Source of the DNA: Brachycybe producta
Taxonomy: Eukaryota > Arthropoda > Diplopoda > Playtdesmida > Andrognathidae
Reading direction: 5' to 3'
Assembly: GCA_036925085.1 (NCBI GenBank)
Contig: JAUPFP010000044.1
Span: 310,001 to 374,000, forward strand
DNA: 64,000 bases
Part shown: positions 35,036 through 44,152 of the stretch, in pieces
Position numbering within the stretch: position 1 is the stretch's first letter
Layout: the number at the start of each line of letters is the position of its first letter
Made by a program: the position numbers and the translations under genes
The notes under the pieces: generated by a model
What the model was told of the DNA's origin: nothing
The model's input: only the letters and a program-made list of their open reading frames with translations
Databases searched by the model: none

Positions 35036-35240
35036 ACAGGCAGTTAGAAATCGGGGAGAACTTCAGTTGGCTCCGCCCTTGTTATGACGACCGGCAACTT
35101 CTAATTGGTTTGTTGTGTGGTTCGACGTTGAAAAGGGTGGAGCATGTGACGTCAGACTACATAACCAACCAATTAGAAGTTGCCGGTCGTCATAACAAGG
35201 CGGAGCCAACTGAAGTTCTCCCCGATTTCTAACTGCCTGT
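35036..35240. mobile_element. 206-bp hairpin MITE, copy 4
   Basis: ACAGGCAGTTAGAAATCGGG ends, 205 bp. No target duplication is visible (gtacagctg before, gtgcaatct after). One GC box is decayed (AAGGGTGGAG) and another has lost a G (AAGGCGGAGCC). Confidence 0.87.
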
Positions 35241-35261
35241 GTGCAATCTGTCCCATATGTC

Positions 35262-35340
35262 AATGCCAAACTGAATAAAAGCTAAAAATGTGGCTGTTAT
35301 TCAGTTTGGCACTTCATCAGTTAGCAGCGCTTAGTCAATC
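35262..35340. mobile_element. Short copy of the CCAAACTGAATAA fold-back
   Basis: AATGCCAAACTGAATAAAAGCTAAAAATG then GTTATTCAGTTTGGCACTTC. It sits between a 206-bp hairpin copy and the element at 35342. A similar 70-bp piece is at 21361-21428. Confidence 0.55.
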
Positions 35341-35341
35341 G

Positions 35342-35881
35342 CCTCCAGTGGCTCAGCGAGGTATTTGGCGCCAGGAGCAAAAAAAGTTCCTCCTAAAATG
35401 ATTCCAATTCCACTAGCGCAGTGAGCCATACATTTTTTAAACGCAAATTTATTCTTATAATTTTCAGCGAGCGAAGCGAGACATAAAACTAACAGCATTT
35501 TAATATGAAATAAAATTAATTGAATGTTCAAACACAATATTTTTTTTTAAATTATAAAAAGTACATATTAAAATATGAAATATGTGGCTTTTGAAAGGGA
35601 GGCGCAAGTACCTCTGTTGCCAGAATTTGGGTGGCGCCCATGGCTCAAACTAACATCTAGCATAGCCTTATTCAGACTGTGGAACGCCAATCTGAAACCA
35701 AAATCCTTTTTTTTAAAAACTGAAAATTCATTTTTTTCTGATTGTCTTACAATAATTAATATAAAATTATTATTTATTAATCAGAAAACTTAGATATAAA
35801 ATTTTAAAAATTAAAACTGAAGGCGCTCTTTTGGAGACTGACGCCGGAAGCACACTACTGTCCGTAGCTACGCCACTGGTC
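35342..35881. mobile_element. Element with CGCCTCCAGTGGCTCAGCGAGG / CGTAGCTACGCCACTGG ends
   Basis: The left end is TCGCCTCCAGTGGCTCAGCGAGG with TATTTGGCGCC. The right end is CACTACTGTCCGTAGCTACGCCACTGGTCGCCTCG. It contains GCGAGCGAAGCGAGACATAAAAC and AGGGAGGCGCAAGTACC. CAGTGGCGTAGCTA-type ends are common in animal repeats. A small related element with GGGGCGTATAGCT and CTAGCTATACACCACT ends is at 48694-48848. Confidence 0.55.
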
Positions 35882-37114
35882 GCCTCGTTTCATTGAGTGC
35901 GTGAACACCTGGAGCATCCAGGTCCAATAGCAGCATAGCCAGGGTTTTTGACACTTGAGAGCAAGACAGTCGAAAAAGCACCTGATCCCACCAAAGTGGG
36001 CGCAAAAGAGTCAAAATGGCGCGCGCGCCCCTTCCAAAGGTCTTCTTCGAAGAAGTTCTTACCAAAATTATTCAAATTCATTTTTCATATTGATCAAGAA
36101 AGAGCAAATTGCAATAGGTTTTGACATATTAGTTTTAAGGTTCCACCAACTCTTTTGTACTACTTTGGGCTGTCATTTTGGCGCTCCCTTGATCTCGGCG
36201 CCTAGGGCAGTTGTTGTCCTTCCTATCCGCCCCTCGCTATACGCCATTTGATGCAGTAGGTGCCCTATGATTAGTATTTATGTTTTTTTTTTTTAAAAAA
36301 AAGCGGCATTGTGTGGTGTGTCAAACGGATGTAACCATGACTTAAGTACAGAAGCTCTGTTTCCGGAAATACGGAAGAAATAGAAATTAACCAATTTTTA
36401 TTATTTTTCTGAATAAAAACAACAAAAGTGGATTGGTTTTCTCTCTCTCTCTCTCTCTGGGTTTGTCAGTCGTAACTTTCAGTGTAAAAATCATAAATTG
36501 TTTTTAAAATTTATTTTTCTCTTTTTTTTTTTTTGGAAATGAGGGTTTCCACCTTTGAAACCCCCTCCTCCCCCCGTCCCAATAAATCTTTTGCACAAAT
36601 TGCTAAAATCCACTGTTATTATAACTTGAGTTTGTGTTTTTAACTTTTTCTCAGCCCATTTCAAATACAATAGCCTCCTCCATCTCCTCCTCCCCTCCTT
36701 CAATATAACCCAACTAACTTTTTTCTTCTTCAAGTGTTGCCATATATAGAGATAGCGAAGTGGGGTTAATTCACTAGGTAGGGTATATAAGCTAGGAAGG
36801 GGGTTAAAGTTAAACCATGATGGGACACATGAAGAGAAAAAATGGAAGAATTTTCAGGGGGGGTTAAGTTCCACTCAAAATAGAAGAAAGAAAAACCGAT
36901 GATTAGAATTTAGAAGAGAAAAAAAGAGGACCAACACACACAAAAAATGACCACCTTAAGGTGAGTCCCAAAATGTGATTTACACACCATTCAGAATTAA
37001 GAGGGAGGGCAAAGCGGGTTAAAGTGGAATAGGTGATGTTTAATTACACCTGAAGAAAAAAAAAATTTCTTCTTCTTTGTATTTAAAACAGTTCAAAACT
37101 GGCTACCAGAGAAC
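35882..37114. other. No gene recognised: element fragment then AT-rich spacer
   Basis: 35885-36250 is GC-richer, with AAAATGGCGCGCGCGCCCC and TTTTGGCGCTCCC words. Short open frames on both strands overlap and none matches a known domain; likely an old element fragment. The rest is AT-rich with a CT microsatellite. Confidence 0.4.
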
Positions 37115-37320
37115 ACAGGCATTTAAAAATCGGGGAAAACACAAGTTGGCTCCGCCCTTTTTAAGACGACCGGGAACTTCTAATTGGTTTGTTGTGTGGT
37201 TCGACGTTGAAAAGGGCGGAGCATGTGACGTTAGACTACATAACCAACCAATTAGAGGTTGGCAGTCGTCATAAAAAGGGCGGAGTCAACTTGTGTTTTC
37301 CCCGATTTCTAAATGCCTTT
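37115..37320. mobile_element. 206-bp hairpin MITE, copy 5 (ATTTA subfamily)
   Basis: Starts ACAGGCATTTAAAAATCGG and ends CGATTTCTAAATGCCTTT. A perfect 9-bp duplication, ccagagaac, lies at 37106-37114 and 37321-37329. It shares the ACACAAG arm variant with copy 3. It lies 2.1 kb beyond the Sp8/9 extension stop. Confidence 0.88.
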
Positions 37321-37948
37321 CCAGAGAACATAATTTTGTCAAGATTTACTTTAGTCTAGGTTAGGATGCATTAGTGGCCATTTTTGTTTGAATCGTAACA
37401 GACTGATTTACATGGGAATCTATAGGCGTATATTGTTAAAAGCTTATATTCTTATTTATATTTCCTTTTTTTAGTTTAAAAATTATTAAATTATTTTATT
37501 AATGAACTTATACAAGAAATGGGAATAATAATATGGAGAAAAAAAAAATTAAAATTAATTTTTGTATTTTTGTTAAAAATTAAAAGTTATATTTTTGATG
37601 AAAAAATTAAAATTAAGTTTAAACATTTATTTGCTGATAATAATTTTACTAGAAAAAAAAAGTTTAAAATAAAATATTTTCTATAATAAAAGACAACTAG
37701 ATTCAATGTTATTTCAATGGAACAGCTGATATCCTTTTTTCTACAAACAAAAATGGCAGAAAATGCTTTTTACCAAGATAAATTTCTAAAGGTAAAGCAA
37801 CTAACTCTATTTAGTAAAAAAAAAACAGTCGTAAATGAGTGAAGAATCGTCTGCTTTTTGAAGCTAGAAGGAAGACATCTTGCTTAAAATATCAGCCATT
37901 TTTTCGTATGTTCATTGAATCGCAAATTGTAATTGAAGCCCTAAGTAG

Positions 37949-38040
37949 TTTTGCGCCCTCTATTGGCCACACTCAGCTATGACACTAAATGCTCTTTAGG
38001 AAAAAGCTCTTAGTTGAGTTACCTCTGCAACATTATGTTT
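37949..38040. repeat. About 95-bp dispersed repeat (CGCCCTCTATTGGCCAC...GAGTTACCTCT)
   Basis: TTGCGCCCTCTATTGGCCACACTCAGCTATG ... AAAAGCTCTTAGTTGAGTTACCTCTGC. Other copies: 27026-27120 (GTGCCATCTATTGACCACTC ... CTTAGTTGAGCTACCTCTA) and, reversed, 44640-44720 (AGAGGTAACTCAACTTAAGAGC ... ATAGATGGCGCAAAC). Confidence 0.65.
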
Positions 38041-38599
38041 ATGTAATGAGGCCTAACCTGTATAGTGTAAAAGGAACCTTGATTTTTGTTCCCCAAATTG
38101 CCTGTGTGGCCCTCTGGTGGAGAAAATAGAAGTACAAATTGGAGGTGGAATTGATGGCGCGCGGGGGAGGGAGAGAAAGGGGGTGGTAAGGAACAAATTG
38201 GGTGGGTGGGTTGGGGAGGGGTGTTTTAACATTTTTCCTCCAAATTATTGTATTCGTGTTGTCACCCATTAATGAGGATCCACTTAAATAATAAGATGGG
38301 AGGATGTTTTTTTTTGAAGATTGAAAAACGAAATAAAGACGCAAAATCGTTAATTAGAACTCATTATTATTATTATTATCATTATCATCAGCGTTTATTA
38401 TTTTTGAAAATAATAATAATTATACTATTATTTTTACCTCCTTCTCCGTTTCCATTTCCCTCCTCCTCCTCCTCCTCCTCCTCTTCTTCTTCCCCATTTT
38501 AACCCGTCTTCCCGTCTTCCCTCCTTTTCCCTGTCTTATTTTTTTTCATTAGGGATCTCAAATTCAGGTTTTTTTGAATAATAATTGAAAATTATAAAC

Positions 38600-39345
38600 T
38601 GATGTCGGAAGTTTTTTTTATTAAAAAATCGCAAATGCGAAAAGAAGATCTATATCTAAAAAATCGCAATTATGGAAGTTTTCTTTATATAAAAATCGCA
38701 AAGTTGGAAATTTTTAGATCGCAATTGTGTAGCAAATTGTTGCTGTAATTTTTAAATTAAAAATTGTGTTTGCGGCATTTTGTTTTAGAAGTTGCACGGT
38801 TTTTTTTAGAAAAAAGTCGAAATTCAGATCATTTTTTCAATCACAATTGTCGCAGTCGTTTTTAATCCAAAATTTCCTCAGTTTTATTTTTTTCTGGAGT
38901 TTTAAAATTTACAAGTGCGGTCGGTTTTATTAAAATCAAAATTGCCACAGTTTTTTTTTGTATCACAATTTTTGTAATTCGCAATTAAAACAGCTGTTTT
39001 TTTTTAACGAAAACTTTAAACTTTAAACTAAAAGTCGCAACTGCAGCAGTTTTTTTTTTAAATTTAAATTGCTGCATTTTTTAAACAAAAAAATTCCGCA
39101 AATTTTTTTTAACTAAAAGTAGCATTTGCGTCAATTTTTTTAAAATCAGAATTAGCACGGATATATATGTTTTTTAAAAATTGCAATTATGTTCTTTTTT
39201 TGTAAAGATCACAACTACAGCAGTTTTTCTTTAAAAAAAATCCGCAATTGCGGTAATTTATTTTTTAAAAAATCGCAGTCGCGATAATTTAAAAAATTGC
39301 AATTACGGCAGTTTTTTTTTCCATTCCCGAAATTGCAATTTTATT
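38600..39345. repeat. Degenerate minisatellite with CGCAATTGCG core, 3' of Sp8/9
   Basis: About 745 bp of diverged units, each roughly 35-40 bp. A typical unit is a short palindromic core (TCGCAATT, GCAATTGCGG, GCAACTGCAGCAG) followed by a T run and then an A run. Around twenty units can be picked out by eye. Cores recur near 38630, 38665, 38695, 38715, 39040, 39240, 39275 and 39300. No open frame spans it. It may lie in the Sp8/9 3' UTR or just beyond it. Confidence 0.7.
39340..39345 (-). other. Possible polyadenylation signal AATAAA for Sp8/9
   Basis: The plus strand reads tttatt, which is AATAAA on the gene strand, about 70 bp past the TAA and about 225 bp past the TGA. The region is AT-rich, so chance occurrence is likely and the true 3' end may lie farther out. 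Confidence 0.25.
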
Positions 39346-39415
39346 TTGTTCCAAGGATTGAAGTTGAGGTTCCTGCGGTTTAAAATAAATTAATTTTCAT
39401 ATATTAATTAATAAT

Positions 39416-39568
39416 TTAAAAGTTAGAATCCGCATACGGATACGGAGGATGATATGGAACGAAAGTAAGCCACGGAAGAGGAGGAGGAGGAGGAGGAGGA
39501 GGAGGAGAAGAAGAAGAATAGGAATAAGCAGGAGGACCCTGAGGACAGAGATTATTATTAGGTTCGGG
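39416..39568 (-). other. In-frame open extension after the Sp8/9 TGA stop (candidate readthrough region)
   Basis: Downstream of the TGA at 39569-39571 the same frame stays open for 50 codons and closes with TAA at 39416-39418. It reads PEPNNNLCPQGPPAYSY, then four Ser, nine Pro (a CCT run), then PWLTFVPYHPPYPYADSNF. The non-repetitive part uses CpG-containing codons (CCG three times, GCG), unlike the AT-rich sequence that follows. The stop context is AAA TGA CCC; TGA followed by C is the leakiest stop context known in animals. Alternatives are 3' UTR carrying a chance open frame, an alternative splice joining this frame, or a sequencing or assembly base error. That translation actually occurs is inference. 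Confidence 0.5.
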
Positions 39569-41047
39569 TCATTTAGGTCCTAGAATTCTATGATCAGGAA
39601 TTGGAGAAAGTGAAGAAGAAGAAGTATTATTATTAAATTGGGACAAAAGTGGTGAGGGGGTACTGACCGACGACGAAGATGGGGTGGTACTCACACTTGG
39701 GGTTTCACTCTGGCTGTTCTCTGAGTCGCTGCATGAACTACTGCTTCCCTTCTTGCTTCCGTTTCCGGTGTGTGTCTTGACGTGTTTGCTCAGATGGTCG
39801 CTTCGCATGAATCGCTTGTTGCAAACGGGACACGCAAAGCGCTTCTCTCCCGTGTGAGTCCTTAGGTGGCGCTGCAATTCGTCGGATCGAGTGAAACGTT
39901 TCCCACAAAAGAGCCAATTACAGACAAAGGGTCGCTCACCCGTGTGCCAACGTAAATGGGCCTTCAGGTGAGATGTTTTTCCATACACTTTGCCACATCC
40001 GGGTATATGGCAACTGTGGATGTTTTTCTTGCGTAGATGAGCCCCCGCTGGACCGAGGCGTTCGGCCTCGTGACAGTTGGGGCAGTCGCAAGTGGCCCGA
40101 CCCGTGTACCGTCGCCTCGACCTCGGCGAAGGCACTTGGGGCAGACTCGGTTGACTGAGGGCAAATGGTGACGTGACCTGGGCTCCGACTCCTTGAGCCG
40201 ACGTCGGCAACATTGACTTGTAGGTATCCTGCAACAGGTGCTGACCCGAAGAGAGCAAGTGGGCTTGATTGGAGGCGGCTAACGTGTGTCCCAACGAATA
40301 ATCGGAAGTTGGGTAATTGGCGGATATCTGAGAATGCATTCCCGTAACTCCGGGCAGTCCTGAGGTAGCCGTTGACATATCAAGCCAGCCACCAGCGCCG
40401 GCTGAATGCATATCCCACCAAGAGGTAGTATTGAGTGTATTTACGCTGGACACTTCGGTTTTGATGGTGGCATGGGTGGCACCGGGTACAGCGTTCATGT
40501 TAAAGGGCCAACTTTCGTAAGGATGGGCTGTGACACCCACACGCGAATACATGCCAGACATTCCGGATAAACTGGAATCGCCGTGCACTTTACTATGTAA
40601 AATGGCAGCCTGATGACCACTGTCTGTTGGCTGAGTGTTTACTGCTGTCGTCGGGTAAAAGATTTCGCCTCCGTACGCAGTCGAACTACACGTGGACGTC
40701 ACTGTTGGTCTCTGATAGTTCGCATGTAATCCTGGATTAGCCACACTGTTATTCAGTCCAGAAACCCTTTGCGAACTTGCTAAGGGTAAGTGATGTGTAG
40801 TTGGTGTCGTCACTACTGGTTGTCCACCGTTACCACCACCACCTCCTCCTCCTCCTCCTGCTCCTGTTCCATTACCACCGCCTCCTCCTCCTCCGCCACC
40901 TCCTCCTCCAGCACCACTGCTCTTCTTCCAAGGATGAAAACCTTTACCAACTGCTGCGTCAGCCAATGGAGGTGGACTTTTATTGGACAGTTTGTTGCAT
41001 TGAGCAGCTAGCATGGCTAGCGGGGTGCCCCCGAGTCTGGGGTGTTC
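39569..41047 (-). CDS. Sp8/9: Sp6-9 class (Sp8/Sp9-like) zinc-finger transcription factor, large 3' exon, 5' partial
   Basis: This exon encodes a nuclear, sequence-specific DNA-binding protein of the Sp/KLF superfamily. Seen, numbering from the ATG at 41014: [12 protein letters not shown] at the N-terminus (the Sp-family SPLALLA-like motif), FHPWKK at 26-31, glycine tracts at about 34-64, HPYESW at 164-169, a possible SUMO site IKTE at 184-187, [16 protein letters not shown] at 198-213, a buttonhead box [14 protein letters not shown] at 301-314, and three C2H2 fingers at 335-357, 365-387 and 395-415. The helix contact residues are KHA, RER and RHK, the Sp set that reads GC boxes. A Ser-rich tail ends in ILGPK and a TGA stop. 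Eleven codons ([11 protein letters not shown]) precede that Met in frame, and the exon opens at 41047 just after a TTTTCTTTTCTTATAG acceptor. Vertebrate Sp8/Sp9 have a seven-residue first exon joined at this same point, so the true start lies in an unseen upstream exon. Known for the family: roles in limb and appendage outgrowth. Btd/Sp5 is unlikely given the WWD and FHPWK motifs. Confidence 0.96.
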   Translation of the reverse strand, partial: EHPRLGGTPLAMLAAQCNKLSNKSPPPLADAAVGKGFHPWKKSSGAGGGGGGGGGGGGNGTGAGGGGGGGGGNGGQPVVTTPTTHHLPLASSQRVSGLNNSVANPGLHANYQRPTVTSTCSSTAYGGEIFYPTTAVNTQPTDSGHQAAILHSKVHGDSSLSGMSGMYSRVGVTAHPYESWPFNMNAVPGATHATIKTEVSSVNTLNTTSWWDMHSAGAGGWLDMSTATSGLPGVTGMHSQISANYPTSDYSLGHTLAASNQAHLLSSGQHLLQDTYKSMLPTSAQGVGAQVTSPFALSQPSLPQVPSPRSRRRYTGRATCDCPNCHEAERLGPAGAHLRKKNIHSCHIPGCGKVYGKTSHLKAHLRWHTGERPFVCNWLFCGKRFTRSDELQRHLRTHTGEKRFACPVCNKRFMRSDHLSKHVKTHTGNGSKKGSSSSCSDSENSQSETPSVSTTPSSSSVSTPSPLLSQFNNNTSSSSLSPIPDHRILGPK

Positions 41048-41067
41048 CTATAAGAAAAGAAAAAAAT
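41048..41067 (-). other. Splice acceptor of the Sp8/9 exon
   Basis: On the minus strand a pyrimidine-rich tract (ATTTTTTTCTTTTCTTATAG) ends in AG at 41048-41049, directly before GAA CAC CCC. The codon after AG is complete, so the intron is phase 0. This matches the junction between the short first exon and the EEPRLG-type second exon in vertebrate Sp8/Sp9. The intron's donor was not found. Confidence 0.85.
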
Positions 41068-41835
41068 AATTCAACGCAAATTAGTCACATTCCAATAAGC
41101 ATGTATGGTTTAACACAATAGGTGTTAATGGCAATTTCTCTTTTATGTGTAGGCCTACCATGGAAGGAAGGAAGAGATGTTGCTCCCTTTTTTTTTGGAA
41201 GGGTATTTCTATACATAAGGCCTATCTTCTCTACCACTAGGGGCACCCTCCCGAGGGCCTCCTCCCCCCCCACCTTTCGACATCATTATCATCCTCATCA
41301 TCATGATCAGGATCATTTGTACAAACGTCTTTCTTCTATGTATACCTTATAGATATAGTGTATGTCCATTAGGTGCCTTTTGAATCTGTACCATTTGTAC
41401 AACAAAAAAGCTAATAGGACCCTTGTAAGCAGCATGTATTTTATTGCTACTTACTTTCTTGCATCCTCTAAAAATAGGCCACTAACGAAGTCTCAAAACT
41501 AAAGAACCCTCTTTATTTGTATGGAGGGCCCCCCACCCACCCATTCCTTTCACTACTTGTATACTAAAAGCAAACAATTGGCATAAGGTCTCTTTACCCT
41601 CCTACTCTCTATAGATACATACACACACCCTAAAAGTATAGATGGGGCTCGTTGTAGACATAAAACCGAACAAATAACCCAAATACACAATGGATTTCCT
41701 ACTGGGTGATTAGAGTTCTAGAATCTAGATTCTAGAGTTTAAATATATAGGACTTTATAGGCCAATTTTAAAAGCTATTATAGAAAACTAAATTAAAATG
41801 AAAAAAAGGGCCACTAATGTAGTAGTTTAGTAATG

Positions 41836-41945
41836 AGGGTCGTATTTTTAATGATTGCTAAGTCAAGGCTAATGCTAAATTTACAATCTTTTGAGTTGAT
41901 GAGTTTAGCACTAGCTCTGACTTAACAATCATTAAGAATAAACCC
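41836..41945. repeat. Inverted repeat upstream of Sp8/9 (intron or 5' region)
   Basis: GGGTCGTATTTTTAATGATTGCTAAGTCAAGGCTAATGCTAAA pairs with TTTAGCACTAGCTCTGACTTAACAATCATTAAGAATAAACCCCC with a few mismatches. Probably a 110-bp MITE. Confidence 0.6.
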
Positions 41946-41989
41946 CCTTTTATTGCATATATAGTAAATGTTAAATGTGCTGCATTTGG

Positions 41990-42262
41990 ACTAAATAGTC
42001 CCTTTGCCACAGGCTGCCTCCTGGGCTACTTGAGGAGTAATTATTCAAATTTATATAAAAAAAATTATCACATAAAAAGTATATTTCTTAAACAAGATCA
42101 ACAGGAATATTCCTATAGATATAATCATTTGACTTTTCTAGTCTCTAATACACATTCAGTTTATTTTTTGTTTTATTTTTCGGTTTAATTTGTAATGGAC
42201 TAAATAGACCCTCTGCACCGGGCTCTCTGGACTGCTTGCAGAGTAATTATTCAAGTTTAAAA
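41990..42262. repeat. Two direct copies of a GGACTAAATAGTCCCT repeat
   Basis: TTTGGACTAAATAGTCCCTTTGCCACAGGCTGCCTCCTGGGCTACTTGAGGAGTAATTATTCAA (41988) and TGGACTAAATAGACCCTCTGCACCGGGCTCTCTGGACTGCTTGCAGAGTAATTATTCAA (42195). Each is followed by ATAAAAAGTATATTT. Other copies lie at 25334-25390 and, reversed, at 60857-60920. Confidence 0.65.
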
Positions 42263-42595
42263 AAATGATCATAAAAAGTATATTTTTTTAAAAGTGAGTG
42301 AAAAAGAAATTGTTTTAGAAACTAGAAGAGTAACAGTGTTCCATCACTTAAGGGTGTATTTTTTCATGTTGATATTTTTCAAAATAAACTTTTTATTAAT
42401 AAAAATTTTTAAAAAAAATATTGTCTATTTAAAGTTGGGTCGTTTTTAAAGTCCAAACTAACATCAAAAGTTTATTTTGAAAGATAATCAACATTAAAAT
42501 ACTCTGAAGTGATTGAGATACCCTTCTAGTTTCTAAAGCACACTGTATTCAAGTTTCTTCGAGAGGCGTTTTAAACTTTAAAACCACCATGGGTT
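42120..42595. mobile_element. TTTAGAAACTAGAAG fold-back element with adjoining fragment
   Basis: The core is 42311-42545: GTTTTAGAAACTAGAAGAGTAAC ... GATATTTTTCAAAATAAACTTTTTATTAA ... AAAAGTTTATTTTGAAAGATAATCAACATTAAAATACTC ... CCCTTCTAGTTTCTAAAGCAC. A lone right-arm fragment (CTTTTCTAGTCTCTAATACACATTC) precedes it at 42133. Confidence 0.7.
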
Positions 42596-43692
42596 GAATT
42601 GTTGTTTTTCATTATGTGTGTTATATACCTGATTATAGGTGGCCTAAATATATTAAAATTTGTAGAGTTTAAATGAACATTTCCGCGGTAAAGGTGACAA
42701 TTCTAATTTTTTTTTTTAAAAAATAATGTTATTTTATTATTATTAAAATACAATAGTTAATATAAAGGCAAAAATATATATATATTTTGACACCTTTTTC
42801 ACGCACGCACGATTAGAAACACAAGACATACCAATAGGAATAAAATGTCTTTATATACTTTTAATTTTGAAACATATTTCAAAATAATCAAATAATTTAA
42901 TAAATGTAAGATAATAATTAGATTTATTTGTCTTGAAATTGTATTTTTTTTTTGTTGTAAAAAAACCATATTATTAAAAAAGTTTTTTATTATAAATGAA
43001 AAATAAATTAAATAACACGTTGAAAGAAAGAAGAAAAAAACAGAAAAAAAAAACAACAACCGTTTATAATTGAAAATATAATAAGAGGAATTTACTATAA
43101 TAATATTTATTTCATTAATTAACATTTTATATCCCTGATTGTATCAAACAGGAAAAAAAAATACAAAAAAAGAGTATAAATTTCACCTTTTTTTTTAGTA
43201 ATAAAATGGGATATTTTTTTTTCTTCTTCTATTATAAACAATAATAGAAAAATCCTACAATAAAATTTAATGTTAACAAACTGAACTTGTATGTTAGCAT
43301 AAACATCCGATCACGCAATTTCGAATTTACTAATAAAATATATGAATAGAGAGAGAGAGAGAGAGAGAGAATAATCTAATTGTATTCACATGTATTAATT
43401 GAGTTCAAAATACCACAATTAGATATTATTTGTTATATAGATATATGATGATAACAACAAATAGGAACCATACATTTTTTTTAAAAAAAAATATTTATAA
43501 ACCTATATTTAGATATGCATGAAAAAGCATTTTTAAATAATTATTTTTCAAAATATAGAATATTGTTTATTTTTTTTTAATATTATGTATATTAGTTGTA
43601 ATAATAACAATCCAATTAATTAGTGTTGACATCTATAATCGAGTTTATAAGGATCAACACACTCCTCCTCCTCCTCCCTCTCCCTCCTTAAA

Positions 43693-44000
43693 CCTAGTAC
43701 ACACTTGATAATTTAAATACATTTAAATAATAAACGTGTTCTACAGAGCCCCCTGTGAAGGACAAACAAACAATATGTCGTCGAATTCAATTTAATTCAG
43801 TTAATAATCTGAAAATAATTGAGTTAATACTTAAATATAATTTATATAAACTACTGACAAAATATTGCTTTAGTATATCAATTTAAAATATTAATAATAA
43901 AGTCAATTTTTATTTGGTGTTCATGTCCTTAACTGGATTCCGTATAATTCACCTAAACACATTTAATTTGAATTCATTTAACTCATGACTGTGTACAAGG
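43693..44000 (+). mobile_element. 300-bp TA-flanked MITE (CCTWGTACACA family), forward copy
   Basis: Starts CCTAGTACACACTTGATAAT and ends CATGACTGTGTACAAGG, followed by TA. It lies 2.6 kb upstream of the Sp8/9 exon, probably in intron or 5' sequence. A 75-bp GA microsatellite follows at 44074. Confidence 0.8.
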
Positions 44001-44071
44001 TATTAATGTAAATTAATTTAATTTTAATTTAGTGTATATAGATTATATTGGATTTGATTAATATTTGATAA

Positions 44072-44073
<2 letters not shown>

Positions 44074-44148
<75 letters not shown>
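44074..44148. repeat. (GA)n microsatellite, about 75 bp, upstream of Sp8/9
   Basis: GAGACAGAGAG then an uninterrupted GA run, 74 bp past the forward CCTWGTACACA MITE. It is the longest simple repeat in the presumed intron or 5' region. Confidence 0.97.

Positions 44149-44152
<4 letters not shown>

Noticed and set aside
38600-39345. Continuation of the Sp8/9 coding region
   Set aside because: Stops occur in all frames and the composition is A/T runs; only 39419-39568 is coding-like.
39964-40164. Open frames overlapping the zinc-finger exon on both strands (39964-40164, 39973-40158, 40790-41121)
   Set aside because: They are out-of-frame or opposite-strand readings of the Sp8/9 exon; only the long minus frame shows family motifs.
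42799-43125. 108-codon hydrophobic minus frame
   Set aside because: Poly-Phe/Ile/Leu translation of an AT-rich stretch; not a plausible membrane protein.
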